Shown piece by piece: positions 16,691-24,574 of a stretch of 25,505 bases of DNA (within the stretch, counting starts at the first letter, position 1; each line of letters begins with the position of its first letter). Origin of the DNA: SZUA-430 sp034440175 (GTDB lineage: Bacteria; Pseudomonadota; Alphaproteobacteria; Micropepsales; Micropepsaceae); contig JAWXBO010000068.1 of assembly GCA_034440175.1 (NCBI GenBank), positions 1 to 25,505 on the forward strand. The letters are read 5' to 3'. Made by a program: the position numbers and the translations under genes. The notes beneath the pieces are model-generated. The model saw nothing but the letters and a program-made list of their open reading frames with translations, was not told where the DNA came from and searched no databases.

Positions 16691-17820
16691 GACGCAGCCT
16701 CGACCGCTGGCGCAGGGGCAAGTCCAGAACCCTTAAGATACTCAAATTTTCGAATCGACAACAGAAGCAACAGCCCGGCAACCCAGAGCAATGGCCATAC
16801 GTACATTGTGAACGCCGCGTCTGGTACGGAATTTGTGAATTGCTGAAATCCAAATCCTGGAAGCCTGGCCGCAAGCACCGCCGCGCAGGCAAGCGCTATC
16901 CGGCCGCCATATCCTCGCCGGTTGAACGTTCCTCCCACGAGTGCATAAACCCCGATCAATGCAAAAACTAAACAATAAAGCGGCCCGCTCAGTCTGTTGT
17001 GCGCTTCAGCGAAATATTTGCGCCGCTGCTTGTCGTTCACCGTTTTTTCGGGAAACAGAAGTTCGTTGAGGTAGCGTTCGCTGGGTTCGCGCGATGTCTC
17101 GCCCCGCTGCTTGTCGAACTGCCCAAGGTCAAAAGTGTATTTTTCAAAATCCAGCACTTTCAGGCGGCCGGCCCCACCCTCGAGCCATTGAACGTTTCCT
17201 TGAAACATGATCAGGCGAGGTCCGGCCGGCGTATTGGCAAGCAACCCCCGTTGCGCCATGTAGGTCGCGATACCTTTGGGGTTGCGGGCATCGTGAACCA
17301 GAATACCGCGGATGTCGCCGCCAGAATTGTTTTCCGACACGTAGACAGTCAAGCCTTCAATTGGATTTGTGAAGGCGCCTTCGCGCACGAATGTATTCAC
17401 AAGATCGGCGCGTATCTCGAATACCCGATCTTTTACTTCCCGCATACCTGCGGGCATAATCATCAAGTTCGATACGTAGGCGGTCAAAGTCGTGAGCACC
17501 GCCAACAGCAGGATTGGACCCACAACGGCCCAGCGGCTGAAACCGGCGGCCCAAATAATCACCAGCTCGCTTTCGACGTAAAGCCGGTTGAGGGAGTAAA
17601 AGACGGCTGCAATCAACGCGAATGGAAGTAAGAGACCTACCACTTGGGGAAGGGCTAGAATGGTAAGGTAAAGGTAAGTCGTCGCCGATTGGCTTTGATT
17701 GATCACGAGGTCGAGCATGCGCAGCGACTGGGAAAGCCAGGCGACGCCGACCAAGGCAAATGTGAAGAAAATGAGCGGGCCACCCACTTGCCGGAAAATG
17801 TAGTTTGAGATTCCGGACAT
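16687..17820 (-). CDS. lptF: LPS export ABC transporter permease LptF
   Basis: The 377-residue YjgP/YjgQ-family permease is the other half of the LptFG channel that loads LPS onto the periplasmic bridge. It has the same plan as LptG: three hydrophobic segments, a periplasmic domain with a GLTVYVSENN strand, then three more segments. The coupling-loop motif reads ESELVIIWAAGFSRW. The start ATG 17820 (MSGISNYIFRQVGG) matches the family; the frame remains open upstream to 17988, but the extra 56 residues are unlike LptF and are left out. No strong ribosome binding site precedes it. It is first in the minus-strand run and divergent from pepA. Confidence 0.94.
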   Translation of the reverse strand: MSGISNYIFRQVGGPLIFFTFALVGVAWLSQSLRMLDLVINQSQSATTYLYLTILALPQVVGLLLPFALIAAVFYSLNRLYVESELVIIWAAGFSRWAVVGPILLLAVLTTLTAYVSNLMIMPAGMREVKDRVFEIRADLVNTFVREGAFTNPIEGLTVYVSENNSGGDIRGILVHDARNPKGIATYMAQRGLLANTPAGPRLIMFQGNVQWLEGGAGRLKVLDFEKYTFDLGQFDKQRGETSREPSERYLNELLFPEKTVNDKQRRKYFAEAHNRLSGPLYCLVFALIGVYALVGGTFNRRGYGGRIALACAAVLAARLPGFGFQQFTNSVPDAAFTMYVWPLLWVAGLLLLLSIRKFEYLKGSGLAPAPAVEAAS

Positions 17821-17853
17821 GAGGTCAATGCGTGCCTTGTTTTTTGCAGGGAA

Positions 17854-17870
17854 ATGTGACCGCTTCACAT
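17854..17870. promoter_or_regulatory. Inverted repeat ATGTGA-N5-TCACAT upstream of lptF
   Basis: Perfect 6-base arms with a 5-base spacer lie about 34 bases upstream of the lptF start, within the 218-base lptF/pepA divergent region. They resemble a dimeric regulator site. The CRP/FNR type has TGTGA-N6-TCACA, so the spacer here is one base short. No clear promoter pair was found for either gene in this region. Confidence 0.3.
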
Positions 17871-18038
17871 CGCCTGCGTTGCCCGGTACAAATCTGTGCC
17901 CTTCCCGTTTGGCAGGGCATTCTTTCAAAATCCCATGGCTAATGGGCTCCTGGGGAACCCGAATAATGCAGGTGTGGTGTCCACGCAATCACCTTCCTGC
18001 TTTTCCTCTCGATTTGTTGCGTTAAGAGATAACCAGAC

Positions 18039-19538
18039 ATGCAGATCAGTTTTGTGAAAGCCGAGATTCCTGACGAAGGCACGCTCGCAATCGGCGTGAA
18101 CGAGGGCGACGACAACTTGCCCGGTATTCTGGGTGAATTGGACAAAAAATCCAAAGGGGCTTTGGGGCGAGGGTTAAAGGCCGCTCGATTTAAAGGTGGC
18201 AAAGGCAAGGTCGTGGAAATGCTGGCACCTGCCGGAATTGACCTTGATCGTTTGCTGGTTATCGGGCTTGGCAAAGTTGACGAGTTTGGTGCGAAGGCTG
18301 CGGAAAATTTCGGCGCTGTGGCGATTGGGCGATTGCTCGCCAGTGGAGAGAAGTCAGTCACTTTGCTGCTTCAGTATCCTGCCGGGAAGGTGGCTGACGA
18401 CGATGGAGCGATTGCAGCTGGCGTTGCTCTGGGCGCCGTCTTGCGCAGCTATCGGTTCGACCAATATCGAACCACGCAAAAGAAAACTGACAAGCCGACG
18501 CTTGCCAAAGTTAACATTGTCGCACGCGATGTTGGCGAAGCGAAAAAAGCATGGCGGGCGCCCGAGGCGATTTCGAAGGGCGTTTTTTATGCACGCGACT
18601 TGGTCTCCGAGCCGCCCAATGTGCTTCACCCAGAAGAGTTTGCCAAACGTGGACGGTCTCTGGAAGACATGGGCGTCGATGTTGAGGTGCTGGGCGAAAA
18701 GGAAATGGCCAAGCTTGGTATGCACAGTTTGCTGGGCGTTGGCTTGGGATCGGAATGCGAGTCGCAGCTGTTGGTGATGCAGTGGAAAGGCGCGCGGGAC
18801 CGCAATGCGCAACCCATTGCATTTGTCGGCAAAGGCGTGACCTTCGACACGGGCGGCATCTCGCTTAAACCGGGTCCGGGAATGGACGCCATGAAGTACG
18901 ACATGGGTGGCGCGGGCACGGTGACAGGCCTCATGCACGCGCTCGCCGGGCGCAAGGCCAAGGTGAACGCGGTCGGCATTTGCGGCATCGTCGAGAATAT
19001 GCCGGACGGAAAAGCGCAGAGGCCGGGTGATGTCGTTAAATCGATGTCGGGGCAAACTATTGAAATTTTGAACACCGATGCCGAAGGCCGCCTCGTTTTG
19101 GCCGACGCGCTTTGGTATTGCCAGAACCGCTTCAAGCCGAAATTTATGGTCGATTTGGCGACCCTCACGGGCGCCATTCGCGTTTCCCTTGGGCTTGAAA
19201 TTGCAGGGCTGTTTTCGAATAACGACGAGCTGGCGGATCGCTTGCTGGCTGCAGGAAAAGCCGAAGGCGAAGAGTTGTGGCGTATGCCGATGGGTGAGCG
19301 CTTTGACAAGCTGATCGAAAGTCCGATTGCCGATATGAAGAACATCGGCGGGCCATTCGGCGGATCGATCACGGCGGCGCAGTTTCTTCAGCGCTTTGTG
19401 AACAAAGTTCCGTGGGCGCATTTGGATATCGCGGGAACCGCGTGGGCCGAAGAGGCGCGGGGAACAACGCCCAAGGGTGCAACGGGTTTCGGCGTGAGGC
19501 TGCTAAACCGCCTTGTCGCTGATCATTACGAGGGCTGA
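18039..19538 (+). CDS. pepA: Leucyl aminopeptidase (M17 family, PepA)
   Basis: The 499-residue cytosolic aminopeptidase releases N-terminal residues from peptides using two metal ions and works as a hexamer. The N-terminal macro-like domain (about 1-160) is followed by the M17 catalytic domain. Metal and catalytic residues are all visible: K265 and D270 in VGKGVTFDTGGISLKPG, K277, D288, and D347, E349 and R351 in NTDAEGRL. E. coli PepA also binds DNA as a regulator; nothing here tests that. The ATG at 18039 has a weak AAGAGA site upstream. The stop shares its last base with the holC start, a pairing common in proteobacteria. Confidence 0.97.
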   Translation: MQISFVKAEIPDEGTLAIGVNEGDDNLPGILGELDKKSKGALGRGLKAARFKGGKGKVVEMLAPAGIDLDRLLVIGLGKVDEFGAKAAENFGAVAIGRLLASGEKSVTLLLQYPAGKVADDDGAIAAGVALGAVLRSYRFDQYRTTQKKTDKPTLAKVNIVARDVGEAKKAWRAPEAISKGVFYARDLVSEPPNVLHPEEFAKRGRSLEDMGVDVEVLGEKEMAKLGMHSLLGVGLGSECESQLLVMQWKGARDRNAQPIAFVGKGVTFDTGGISLKPGPGMDAMKYDMGGAGTVTGLMHALAGRKAKVNAVGICGIVENMPDGKAQRPGDVVKSMSGQTIEILNTDAEGRLVLADALWYCQNRFKPKFMVDLATLTGAIRVSLGLEIAGLFSNNDELADRLLAAGKAEGEELWRMPMGERFDKLIESPIADMKNIGGPFGGSITAAQFLQRFVNKVPWAHLDIAGTAWAEEARGTTPKGATGFGVRLLNRLVADHYEG

Positions 19539-20002
19539 TGGCCGAAGTCCTGTTTTATCACTTGGAGCGGGCGTCACTGGAAGATGTGCTGCCCGGCCTG
19601 CTCGAAAAAACACTTGAGCGGCGCTGGAAAGCGTTTTTGCGCGTCGGGTCCGATGAGCGGGCGGCCGCACTAGATGCCCACCTATGGACTTTTCGCGAAA
19701 ACAGTTTTTTGCCGCACGGGCTTGATCGCGATGCTCATGCCGGCGAGCAACCGATTTTGTTGTCGGCGAAATCCGGCAATGCAAATGAGGCGCACGTTTT
19801 GTTTTTTGCCGACGGCGCGGAACCCGATGATTGGGCAGGTCCCCAATTTGCTTCGGTGAACCGCGTTGTGGTGGTTTTCGACGGACGTGATCCGAAAGCC
19901 GTTGAGCGAGCGCGCTCGCAATGGAGCGACGCCAAGGCGGGCGGCCACGAGATCACGTACTGGCAGCAAGCGGCATCTGGAAAATGGGAAAAGCGCGCGT
20001 AG
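19538..20002 (+). CDS. holC: DNA polymerase III chi subunit HolC
   Basis: The 154-residue protein matches the chi subunit of the clamp loader, which contacts single-strand binding protein at the replication fork. Seen are the N-terminal VLFYHLE strand, the LLEKTLERRWKAFLRVG region, the LWTFRENSFLPHG motif and the FFADGAEPDDWAGPQFASV segment, all hallmarks of HolC. The C-terminus ends WEKRA. It shares one base with the pepA stop, so translation is probably coupled. The gene downstream is convergent and begins only four bases away. Confidence 0.93.
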   Translation: MAEVLFYHLERASLEDVLPGLLEKTLERRWKAFLRVGSDERAAALDAHLWTFRENSFLPHGLDRDAHAGEQPILLSAKSGNANEAHVLFFADGAEPDDWAGPQFASVNRVVVVFDGRDPKAVERARSQWSDAKAGGHEITYWQQAASGKWEKRA

Positions 20003-20006
20003 AAAA

Positions 20007-20276
20007 TTATTCGGCGGCGCGCTGACGAAGTGCGAGTTCGAAGGGCACCACGTTCTCGGGAAGGCCTTTGAGACGTGGTTGTTTGCGGGCCTGGGGTTCG
20101 GGCTGCTTGTCGTGAATGCCAGCGTCGGCGCCGGCCTCCATGAAAGCATCCAGAACTTCGATCAGTTTCATAAACTGAAACCAGGCGTAAGGTGTTTGTG
20201 TCCCCGTGGTCATACGATCCACGGCCCAGTCTTTCAGTACACGCATCTGCGTATCGGGCGTCTTTGCCGATTTCAT
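20007..20276 (-). CDS. Hypothetical protein, 89 residues
   Basis: I do not recognise this protein. It has a good start: ATG 20276 with GGGTAGGGA just upstream on the minus strand. It fits tightly between holC (four bases away, convergent) and the ABC-F gene (its stop is at 20341 on the same strand, leaving 64 bases). The N-terminal half looks helical and amphipathic (VLKDWAVDRMTTG, then PYAWFQFMKLIEVLDAFMEA). The C-terminal half is polar and proline-rich, ending RLKGLPENVVPFELALRQ. There is no signal peptide or membrane segment, so a cytosolic protein is likely. Base use is like that of the neighbours. It may be co-transcribed with the ABC-F gene, which lies upstream of it on the minus strand. 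Confidence 0.7.
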   Translation of the reverse strand: MKSAKTPDTQMRVLKDWAVDRMTTGTQTPYAWFQFMKLIEVLDAFMEAGADAGIHDKQPEPQARKQPRLKGLPENVVPFELALRQRAAE

Positions 20277-20340
20277 TTTCCCTACCCAAACTTATCACTG
20301 ACCATCGCGAATCAGGAGCGTCGAGATTGAGCCCGCCCGG

Positions 20341-22230
20341 TTAATTGAGGCTTAATGCGGTTCGCGCGGCCTCGAGTGCTTCGGTTGAGGCGAGCCAGGC
20401 GGCCTCGGCGGCATCGATCTGTTTGAGAAGGTCTCCTCTTTGCCTGGTGAGTGTGGTGACGCGTCCGGCGTCTTGTTCGTAGAGGTCCGGTGCATTGAGT
20501 GCGGCGTCGAGTTTGGCGAGTTCGGACTGAAGTTTGGCGATGCGTTTTTCCGCTTCGTCGGCGGTGCGTTTGAGCGGGGTGACTTGAGCTCTGCGATCGG
20601 CGCTGGCTTTGCGCTCTTCGGCTTTGGTGAGTTTCGGCGCATTGTTCGCGGGCTTTACGCCTGCCGGTTTGCGCTCGTCGAGCAAGAACTTCCGGTAGTC
20701 GTCCATGTCGCCATCGAATGGGGTCACGTTGCCGTTGGCCACCAGCCACAGGCGATCGGCGCAGGTTTCGATCAGATGCGGATCATGGCTGATGAGGAGC
20801 ACGGCGCCGGGATAATCGTTCAGCGCCAGCACCAGGCCTTCGCGGCTGTCGATGTCGAGGTGGTTTGTCGGCTCGTCGAGGATGAGCAAATGCGGCGCGT
20901 CGAGGGCGGCGATCATAATCAAAAGCCGCGCGCGTTCGCCGCCCGAGAGAGAGCCGATGGCGGTGTCGGCCTTTGATTCCGGAAAGCCAGCAGCGCCAAG
21001 CTTGGTGCGCGCCTCGTGTTCGCGGATGTGGGGGAGCAGGTTCATCAGGTGGCGCACCGGCGTGATGTCGCCCGACATTTCATCGAGCTGGTGCTGGGCG
21101 AAATAGCCGATGCGCAGGCGGCGGGCTTTGGTCAGTGTACCGCTCATCGGCTTGATGCGGCTGGAAATCAGCTTGGCAAAGGTCGACTTGCCATTGCCGT
21201 TGGCACCCAGCAGTGCGATGCGGTCATCGGGGTCGATGCGCAGCTCGAGGTGCGATAATATCGTGCGGCCATCGTAACCGGCACTGATGCGGTCAAGGGC
21301 CAAGAGTGGCGGGGACAGTTCTTCCGGTTCGCCCAGCCTGAAGGGCGCCACGCGTTCGTTTGAGATGCCGGCGATCGGTTGAAGTTTTGCGATAGCTTTC
21401 AACCGGCTTTGTGCCTGGCGGGCTTTCGAGGCCTTGTAGCGGAAGCGGTCGACGAAGGCCTGCATGTGTTTGCGCTGGGCGTCCTGCTTGCCACGCGCGG
21501 CTTCGGCGACGGCAAGGCGCTCGCTGCGGGTGCGCTCAAACGTGTCGTAGGGGCCGGTATAAAACGTGAGCTTCTTGTCTTCCAGATGCAGGATCGAATT
21601 AACGGCGGTGTTGAGCAAATCGCGATCATGGCTGATCAGCAGCATCGTGCCCTGGAAGCGTTTGAGATATTGCTCCAGCCAGATCGAGCCTTCGAGGTCG
21701 AGATAGTTGGTCGGCTCGTCGAGCAGCAGCAGGTCGGGATCGGAGAACAGCACTGCGGCCAGCGCCACGCGCATGCGCCAGCCTCCGGAAAATTCGGAGC
21801 ATGGGCGAAGTTGCGCTTCGGCGTCAAAGCCCAGGCCCGCCAGAATTTCAGCTGCGCGTGCCGGGGCACGGTGGGCGCCGATGTCGACGAGGCGCATTTC
21901 GATTTCGGCGATGCGCATCGGGTCGGTTGCGGTTTCAGATTCCGCCAGCAACTCAGCCCGTTCGGTGTCGGCCTCAAGCACTGTGTCGAGGAGCGAGGTG
22001 GGACCGCCCGAGACTTCCTGGGCCACGCCCGCAATGCGCCAGTTGCGCGGGAACGAAATGTCGCCGCCATCGGTTTCGGTTTCACCTGTGAGCAAGCGGA
22101 ACAATGTCGTCTTGCCGGTGCCGTTGCGTCCGACCAGTCCCACCTTGTGGCCGGTCGGAATCGTGGCCGAGGCCTGCTCGAATAGCGGGCGGCCTTCAAT
22201 GCGATAGGTGAGGTTGTCGATGCGGATCAT
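20341..22230 (-). CDS. ABC-F family ATPase (YheS/Uup-like)
   Basis: A 629-residue protein with two fused ABC ATPase domains and no membrane segment, as in ABC-F translation factors that act on the ribosome. Walker A motifs are GRNGTGKTT (34-42) and GANGNGKST (342-350); signatures are FSGGWRMRVA (about 147-156) and LSGGERARL (428-436); Walker B/D-loops are DEPTNYLDLE (171-180) and DEPTNHLDID (452-461). The P-site tRNA-interaction linker between the domains (about 220-290) is basic and helical. A C-terminal charged, coiled-coil-like extension (about 530-629) resembles YheS and Uup. Whether it helps stalled ribosomes or handles DNA as Uup does cannot be told. It is divergent from ndk with 144 bases between starts. 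Confidence 0.92.
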   Translation of the reverse strand: MIRIDNLTYRIEGRPLFEQASATIPTGHKVGLVGRNGTGKTTLFRLLTGETETDGGDISFPRNWRIAGVAQEVSGGPTSLLDTVLEADTERAELLAESETATDPMRIAEIEMRLVDIGAHRAPARAAEILAGLGFDAEAQLRPCSEFSGGWRMRVALAAVLFSDPDLLLLDEPTNYLDLEGSIWLEQYLKRFQGTMLLISHDRDLLNTAVNSILHLEDKKLTFYTGPYDTFERTRSERLAVAEAARGKQDAQRKHMQAFVDRFRYKASKARQAQSRLKAIAKLQPIAGISNERVAPFRLGEPEELSPPLLALDRISAGYDGRTILSHLELRIDPDDRIALLGANGNGKSTFAKLISSRIKPMSGTLTKARRLRIGYFAQHQLDEMSGDITPVRHLMNLLPHIREHEARTKLGAAGFPESKADTAIGSLSGGERARLLIMIAALDAPHLLILDEPTNHLDIDSREGLVLALNDYPGAVLLISHDPHLIETCADRLWLVANGNVTPFDGDMDDYRKFLLDERKPAGVKPANNAPKLTKAEERKASADRRAQVTPLKRTADEAEKRIAKLQSELAKLDAALNAPDLYEQDAGRVTTLTRQRGDLLKQIDAAEAAWLASTEALEAARTALSLN

Positions 22231-22374
22231 GGGGCGCGCTGTCTAAAACGCTTTCGGGGCTGAGGGAAGGCGTTTCCGCCGCACCGCGACACTGAGGGCG
22301 GCTTGCGGCGTCAAGCTCGCCTCTGTATGTAGGCGCACCCTAAAATCCCCCCGTTTTCCCTGAGGAATTGCCTG

Positions 22375-22797
22375 ATGTCGACCGAACGTACCTTTTCGAT
22401 TGTGAAGCCAGATGCCACCCGCCGCAATTTGACAGGCAAGGTGATCGACCGGTTGGAGAGCGCGGGCCTTCGCGTCATTGCGCAAAAACGCATCTGGATG
22501 TCGGCCAAACAGGCTGAGGCTTTTTACGCGGTGCACAAAGCGCGTCCGTTTTTCCATGATCTGGTGAAGTTCATGACCTCGGGCCCGGTAGTGGTGCAGG
22601 TGCTTGAGGGCGCCAATGCCGTTGCCAGGAATCGCGAAATCATGGGTGCGACGGACCCTATGAAAGCGGCCCCAGGCACGATCCGCAAGGACTTCGCGGA
22701 GTCGATCGAGGCCAACTCGGTGCACGGCTCCGACAGCGCCGAAAACGCGGCGGCCGAGATCAAGTTCTTTTTCGCCGATACCGAGATTGTAGGGTAG
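22375..22797 (+). CDS. ndk: Nucleoside diphosphate kinase
   Basis: The 140-residue enzyme moves the gamma-phosphate of ATP onto nucleoside diphosphates through a phosphohistidine. The N-terminal ERTFSIVKPDA with K11, the RNREIMGATDP region and the catalytic H117 in NSVHGSDS are present. Length is exactly that of bacterial Ndk. The start ATG 22375 is preceded by a TGAGGAA ribosome binding site. It stands alone on its strand; nothing follows for 573 bases. Confidence 0.97.
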   Translation: MSTERTFSIVKPDATRRNLTGKVIDRLESAGLRVIAQKRIWMSAKQAEAFYAVHKARPFFHDLVKFMTSGPVVVQVLEGANAVARNREIMGATDPMKAAPGTIRKDFAESIEANSVHGSDSAENAAAEIKFFFADTEIVG

Positions 22798-22841
22798 GGC
22801 GGAACTCGCCTCACGGGCGTATGGTCTGTGTATGTACCTTT

Positions 22842-22945
22842 GCATGCATTCGTGCATATAAGCTGTCCCCGGTGCTTGTTTTTCGCGGACTTGTTGGCCT
22901 TTTCGCAGGTGGCTGATGTGCCGGATTTTGTGCATGAATGCATGC
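22842..22945. repeat. Pair of 16-base inverted repeats (GCATGCATTC type)
   Basis: GCATGCATTCGTGCAT (22842-22857) and GTGCATGAATGCATGC (22930-22945) are reverse complements except at two positions, separated by 72 bases. A further CCATGCATAG lies at about 22971-22980. Each arm is also partly self-palindromic (TGCATGCA). They could form a long hairpin or a set of protein-binding sites. Confidence 0.4.
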
Positions 22946-23161
22946 GCAAGCTGCTCGCCGGGCCCCATTTCCATGCATAGCATCGACCACGAGGGCGCTG
23001 GGTAAAGCGTCAATGCCTGCGCGGCGCCGTGGGGACGGTGAAGGGTTGTGGCGCACGTGAAGCATGAAGATGTCTCCGGTTTCATGGGTTTCAGTTATGT
23101 AAGAACAAAAGACGAACCTGTCAAGCAGCAAATTTCCGGGCCAAATCCTGATAGTTTTTCT

Positions 23162-23329
23162 GTTGTTTTTCCCGGGAGCGCGGGCAACTTGCCCGCCCTT
23201 CTTCCCGCGCCCAAAGGGCGGGCAGGCGAGCGTGTGAAGAAATCACGCGGAGGCGCAGAGCCGCGGAGATTTGCGCTTGAAATCTGTTACTCTCCGCGTT
23301 CTCCGCGCCTCTGCGTGACATTCCTTCAC
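23162..23329. repeat. Dispersed palindromic repeat, copy A
   Basis: The first 20 bases (GTTGTTTTTCCCGGGAGCGC) are identical to copy B at 25344. A 34-base variable middle follows, then 108 bases that differ from copy B at only 7 positions. The right part is a long imperfect palindrome from GTGAAG (23234) to CTTCAC (23324-23329): left arm CACGCGGAGGCGCAGAG, right arm CTCTGCGTGAC with ATTCC before CTTCAC. The left part has its own stems: GCGGGCAA/TTGCCCGC (23180-23196) and GCCCGCCCTT/AAGGGCGGGC (23191-23200 with 23214-23223). From memory, similar CTCCGCGCCTCTGCGTGA palindromes recur between genes in unrelated bacteria. It sits just after the 3' end of the AraC-type gene. Confidence 0.85.
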
Positions 23330-23370
23330 AGCCTCGGATGCCCCAGGTCCCGGGGAAGGGTTTCCGCCCG

Positions 23371-24393
23371 TTACACTCGCTTGCGCGGGCTTGTGCCGGT
23401 CCAGCGCTTGAAGGCGCGCGAAAAGGCGGCGGCTTCGGAGAAACCGACGAGGTAGGCGGTTTCATTGACCGAGACTTTTTTGCCGTCGAGATAGTGAAGT
23501 GCCATTTTGTGGCGCAGTTCGTCGAGCACCGTTTCGAACGTCGCGCCTTCGGTTTTCAGGCGGCGCAGAAGCGTATCGCTGCTCATGCCTAGCTTGCCGG
23601 CAATCGCGTCCTTGCCGGCATCGCCGGTGTGCAGGATCGGCAGCAACAGGCATTCGACCTGGCCGCGCGTGGTTTTCGAACCTTCGAGACTTTTGAGCAG
23701 CGCGTCGGCATGGCGGCTCAGGACGCCGAAGACATAGCGCGGTTGGGCCGCGAGTTTGTGGGCCGGCCAGTTCGCATCGACCAGGATTGCGTTCCTATCG
23801 GCTTCGAAGACAACAGCCGCGCCAAAAATGCGCTCGTACTCGCCGCGATACCCGGGATCGGCGTGGGTGAAGTGGGCGGCTTTCACAGTAGGCCGTTCGC
23901 CGGTCCAGCCAGAGTCTAGAACCATGCGCAGGCAACCGCAACTCACGCGGGCCATGGTGGATTCGGTGAGTTCGGGAAAGTCGTTCGGATGGCGGCGCGT
24001 GTCGATCAACCACAGCCCGCCGTCACCGGGCGCGAGTTGAAAGCGATCCGGGGTGCCCAAATCGACTTCGACGACAAGCCGCCCATAGCGATTGAGCTGC
24101 ATGAACGCTTCGAGCATCGTTTGCGAGGCGCGGCCGATCAGGCCCACGACCGACATCTCGGAAAGGTCGATGTCCTCGCCAAAGTGAAGCGCGAAAGCCG
24201 GGTCGCGGGCGAGGTCCTTGGCCGCCAGCATGAGCGCCTGGTACTTCGCGAGCGGGATGCGATTGTCCTGGTCGGCCAAGTCTTGGCGGTCGATGCCCGA
24301 CCGCGCGGCCAGCGCCTTGGCGTCGGCACCCTTCGATGCGGCGTAGTCCATCATGCCACGCGCCATGCCCGCAGCAACGGTAAATTCAGCCAT
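23371..24393 (-). CDS. AraC family transcriptional regulator
   Basis: The 340-residue regulator has an N-terminal arabinose-binding-type ligand domain (about 15-205, of the kind found in OruR/ArgR-like and other AraC proteins) and a C-terminal double helix-turn-helix AraC domain (about 240-338). The C-terminal phrase MALHYLDGKKVSVNETAYLV, followed by GFSEAAAFSRAFKRWTG, is the hallmark of the second DNA-binding helix. No signal peptide or membrane segment is present. It is divergent from the membrane-protein gene at 24575, with 181 bases between, so that gene is the natural first candidate target. The ligand is unknown. The start ATG 24393 (MAEFTVAAGMARG) is typical of the family. Confidence 0.92.
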   Translation of the reverse strand: MAEFTVAAGMARGMMDYAASKGADAKALAARSGIDRQDLADQDNRIPLAKYQALMLAAKDLARDPAFALHFGEDIDLSEMSVVGLIGRASQTMLEAFMQLNRYGRLVVEVDLGTPDRFQLAPGDGGLWLIDTRRHPNDFPELTESTMARVSCGCLRMVLDSGWTGERPTVKAAHFTHADPGYRGEYERIFGAAVVFEADRNAILVDANWPAHKLAAQPRYVFGVLSRHADALLKSLEGSKTTRGQVECLLLPILHTGDAGKDAIAGKLGMSSDTLLRRLKTEGATFETVLDELRHKMALHYLDGKKVSVNETAYLVGFSEAAAFSRAFKRWTGTSPRKRV

Positions 24394-24574
24394 ACCGGCG
24401 CAACCTGCAATTTGCGATCAAGTTTTTGCGGCGTGGCGTCATGTTCGGGTGGGCTCGTCGGCGATAGGTTCCATGGTACAACACTAAAAGTTGGGCGTGG
24501 CAGGTGCAAGACATTGAGCCGCTGTGGGGCGTACAGATCACGAGGATGTTTGAGCGCATGTTGGTTTTCAGCGC

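Larger units (their letters stand above)
22798..23370. other. Non-coding stretch between ndk and the AraC-type regulator gene
   Basis: No gene is supported. Open frames here are antisense to ndk or fall inside the palindromic repeat. The left half (22840-22975) has several TGCATGCA-type words, listed separately, and the right half holds repeat copy A. No classical stem plus T run was found after ndk. A few bases at 23040-23110 look AT-richer and could hold a promoter, but no clear pair is visible. Confidence 0.6.

Noticed and set aside
17821..17988. N-terminal extension of LptF
   Set aside because: The 56 extra residues are unlike LptF proteins, and the family start MSGISNYIFRQ is at 17820.
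18354..19421. 355-codon open frame on the minus strand inside pepA
   Set aside because: It is fully antisense to a complete M17 aminopeptidase with all catalytic residues, and the translation has no family signature.
21379..22185. 268-codon open frame on the plus strand inside the ABC-F gene
   Set aside because: It is antisense to conserved ABC ATPase motifs; long antisense frames are expected in GC-rich coding DNA.
22162..22374. Possible riboswitch or structured leader before ndk
   Set aside because: Only short, common GC-rich stems were seen, and no known riboswitch core could be recognised.
22243..23085. 280-codon open frame on the minus strand across ndk
   Set aside because: It is antisense to the full ndk gene, has no domain I recognise, and its codon pattern mirrors the ndk frame.
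23121..23465. Open frame through repeat copy A (SRRGAENAES-type translation)
   Set aside because: This type of translation arises from the palindromic repeat itself; the same peptide pattern appears at copy B (25195-25503), so it reflects repeat DNA and not a protein family.
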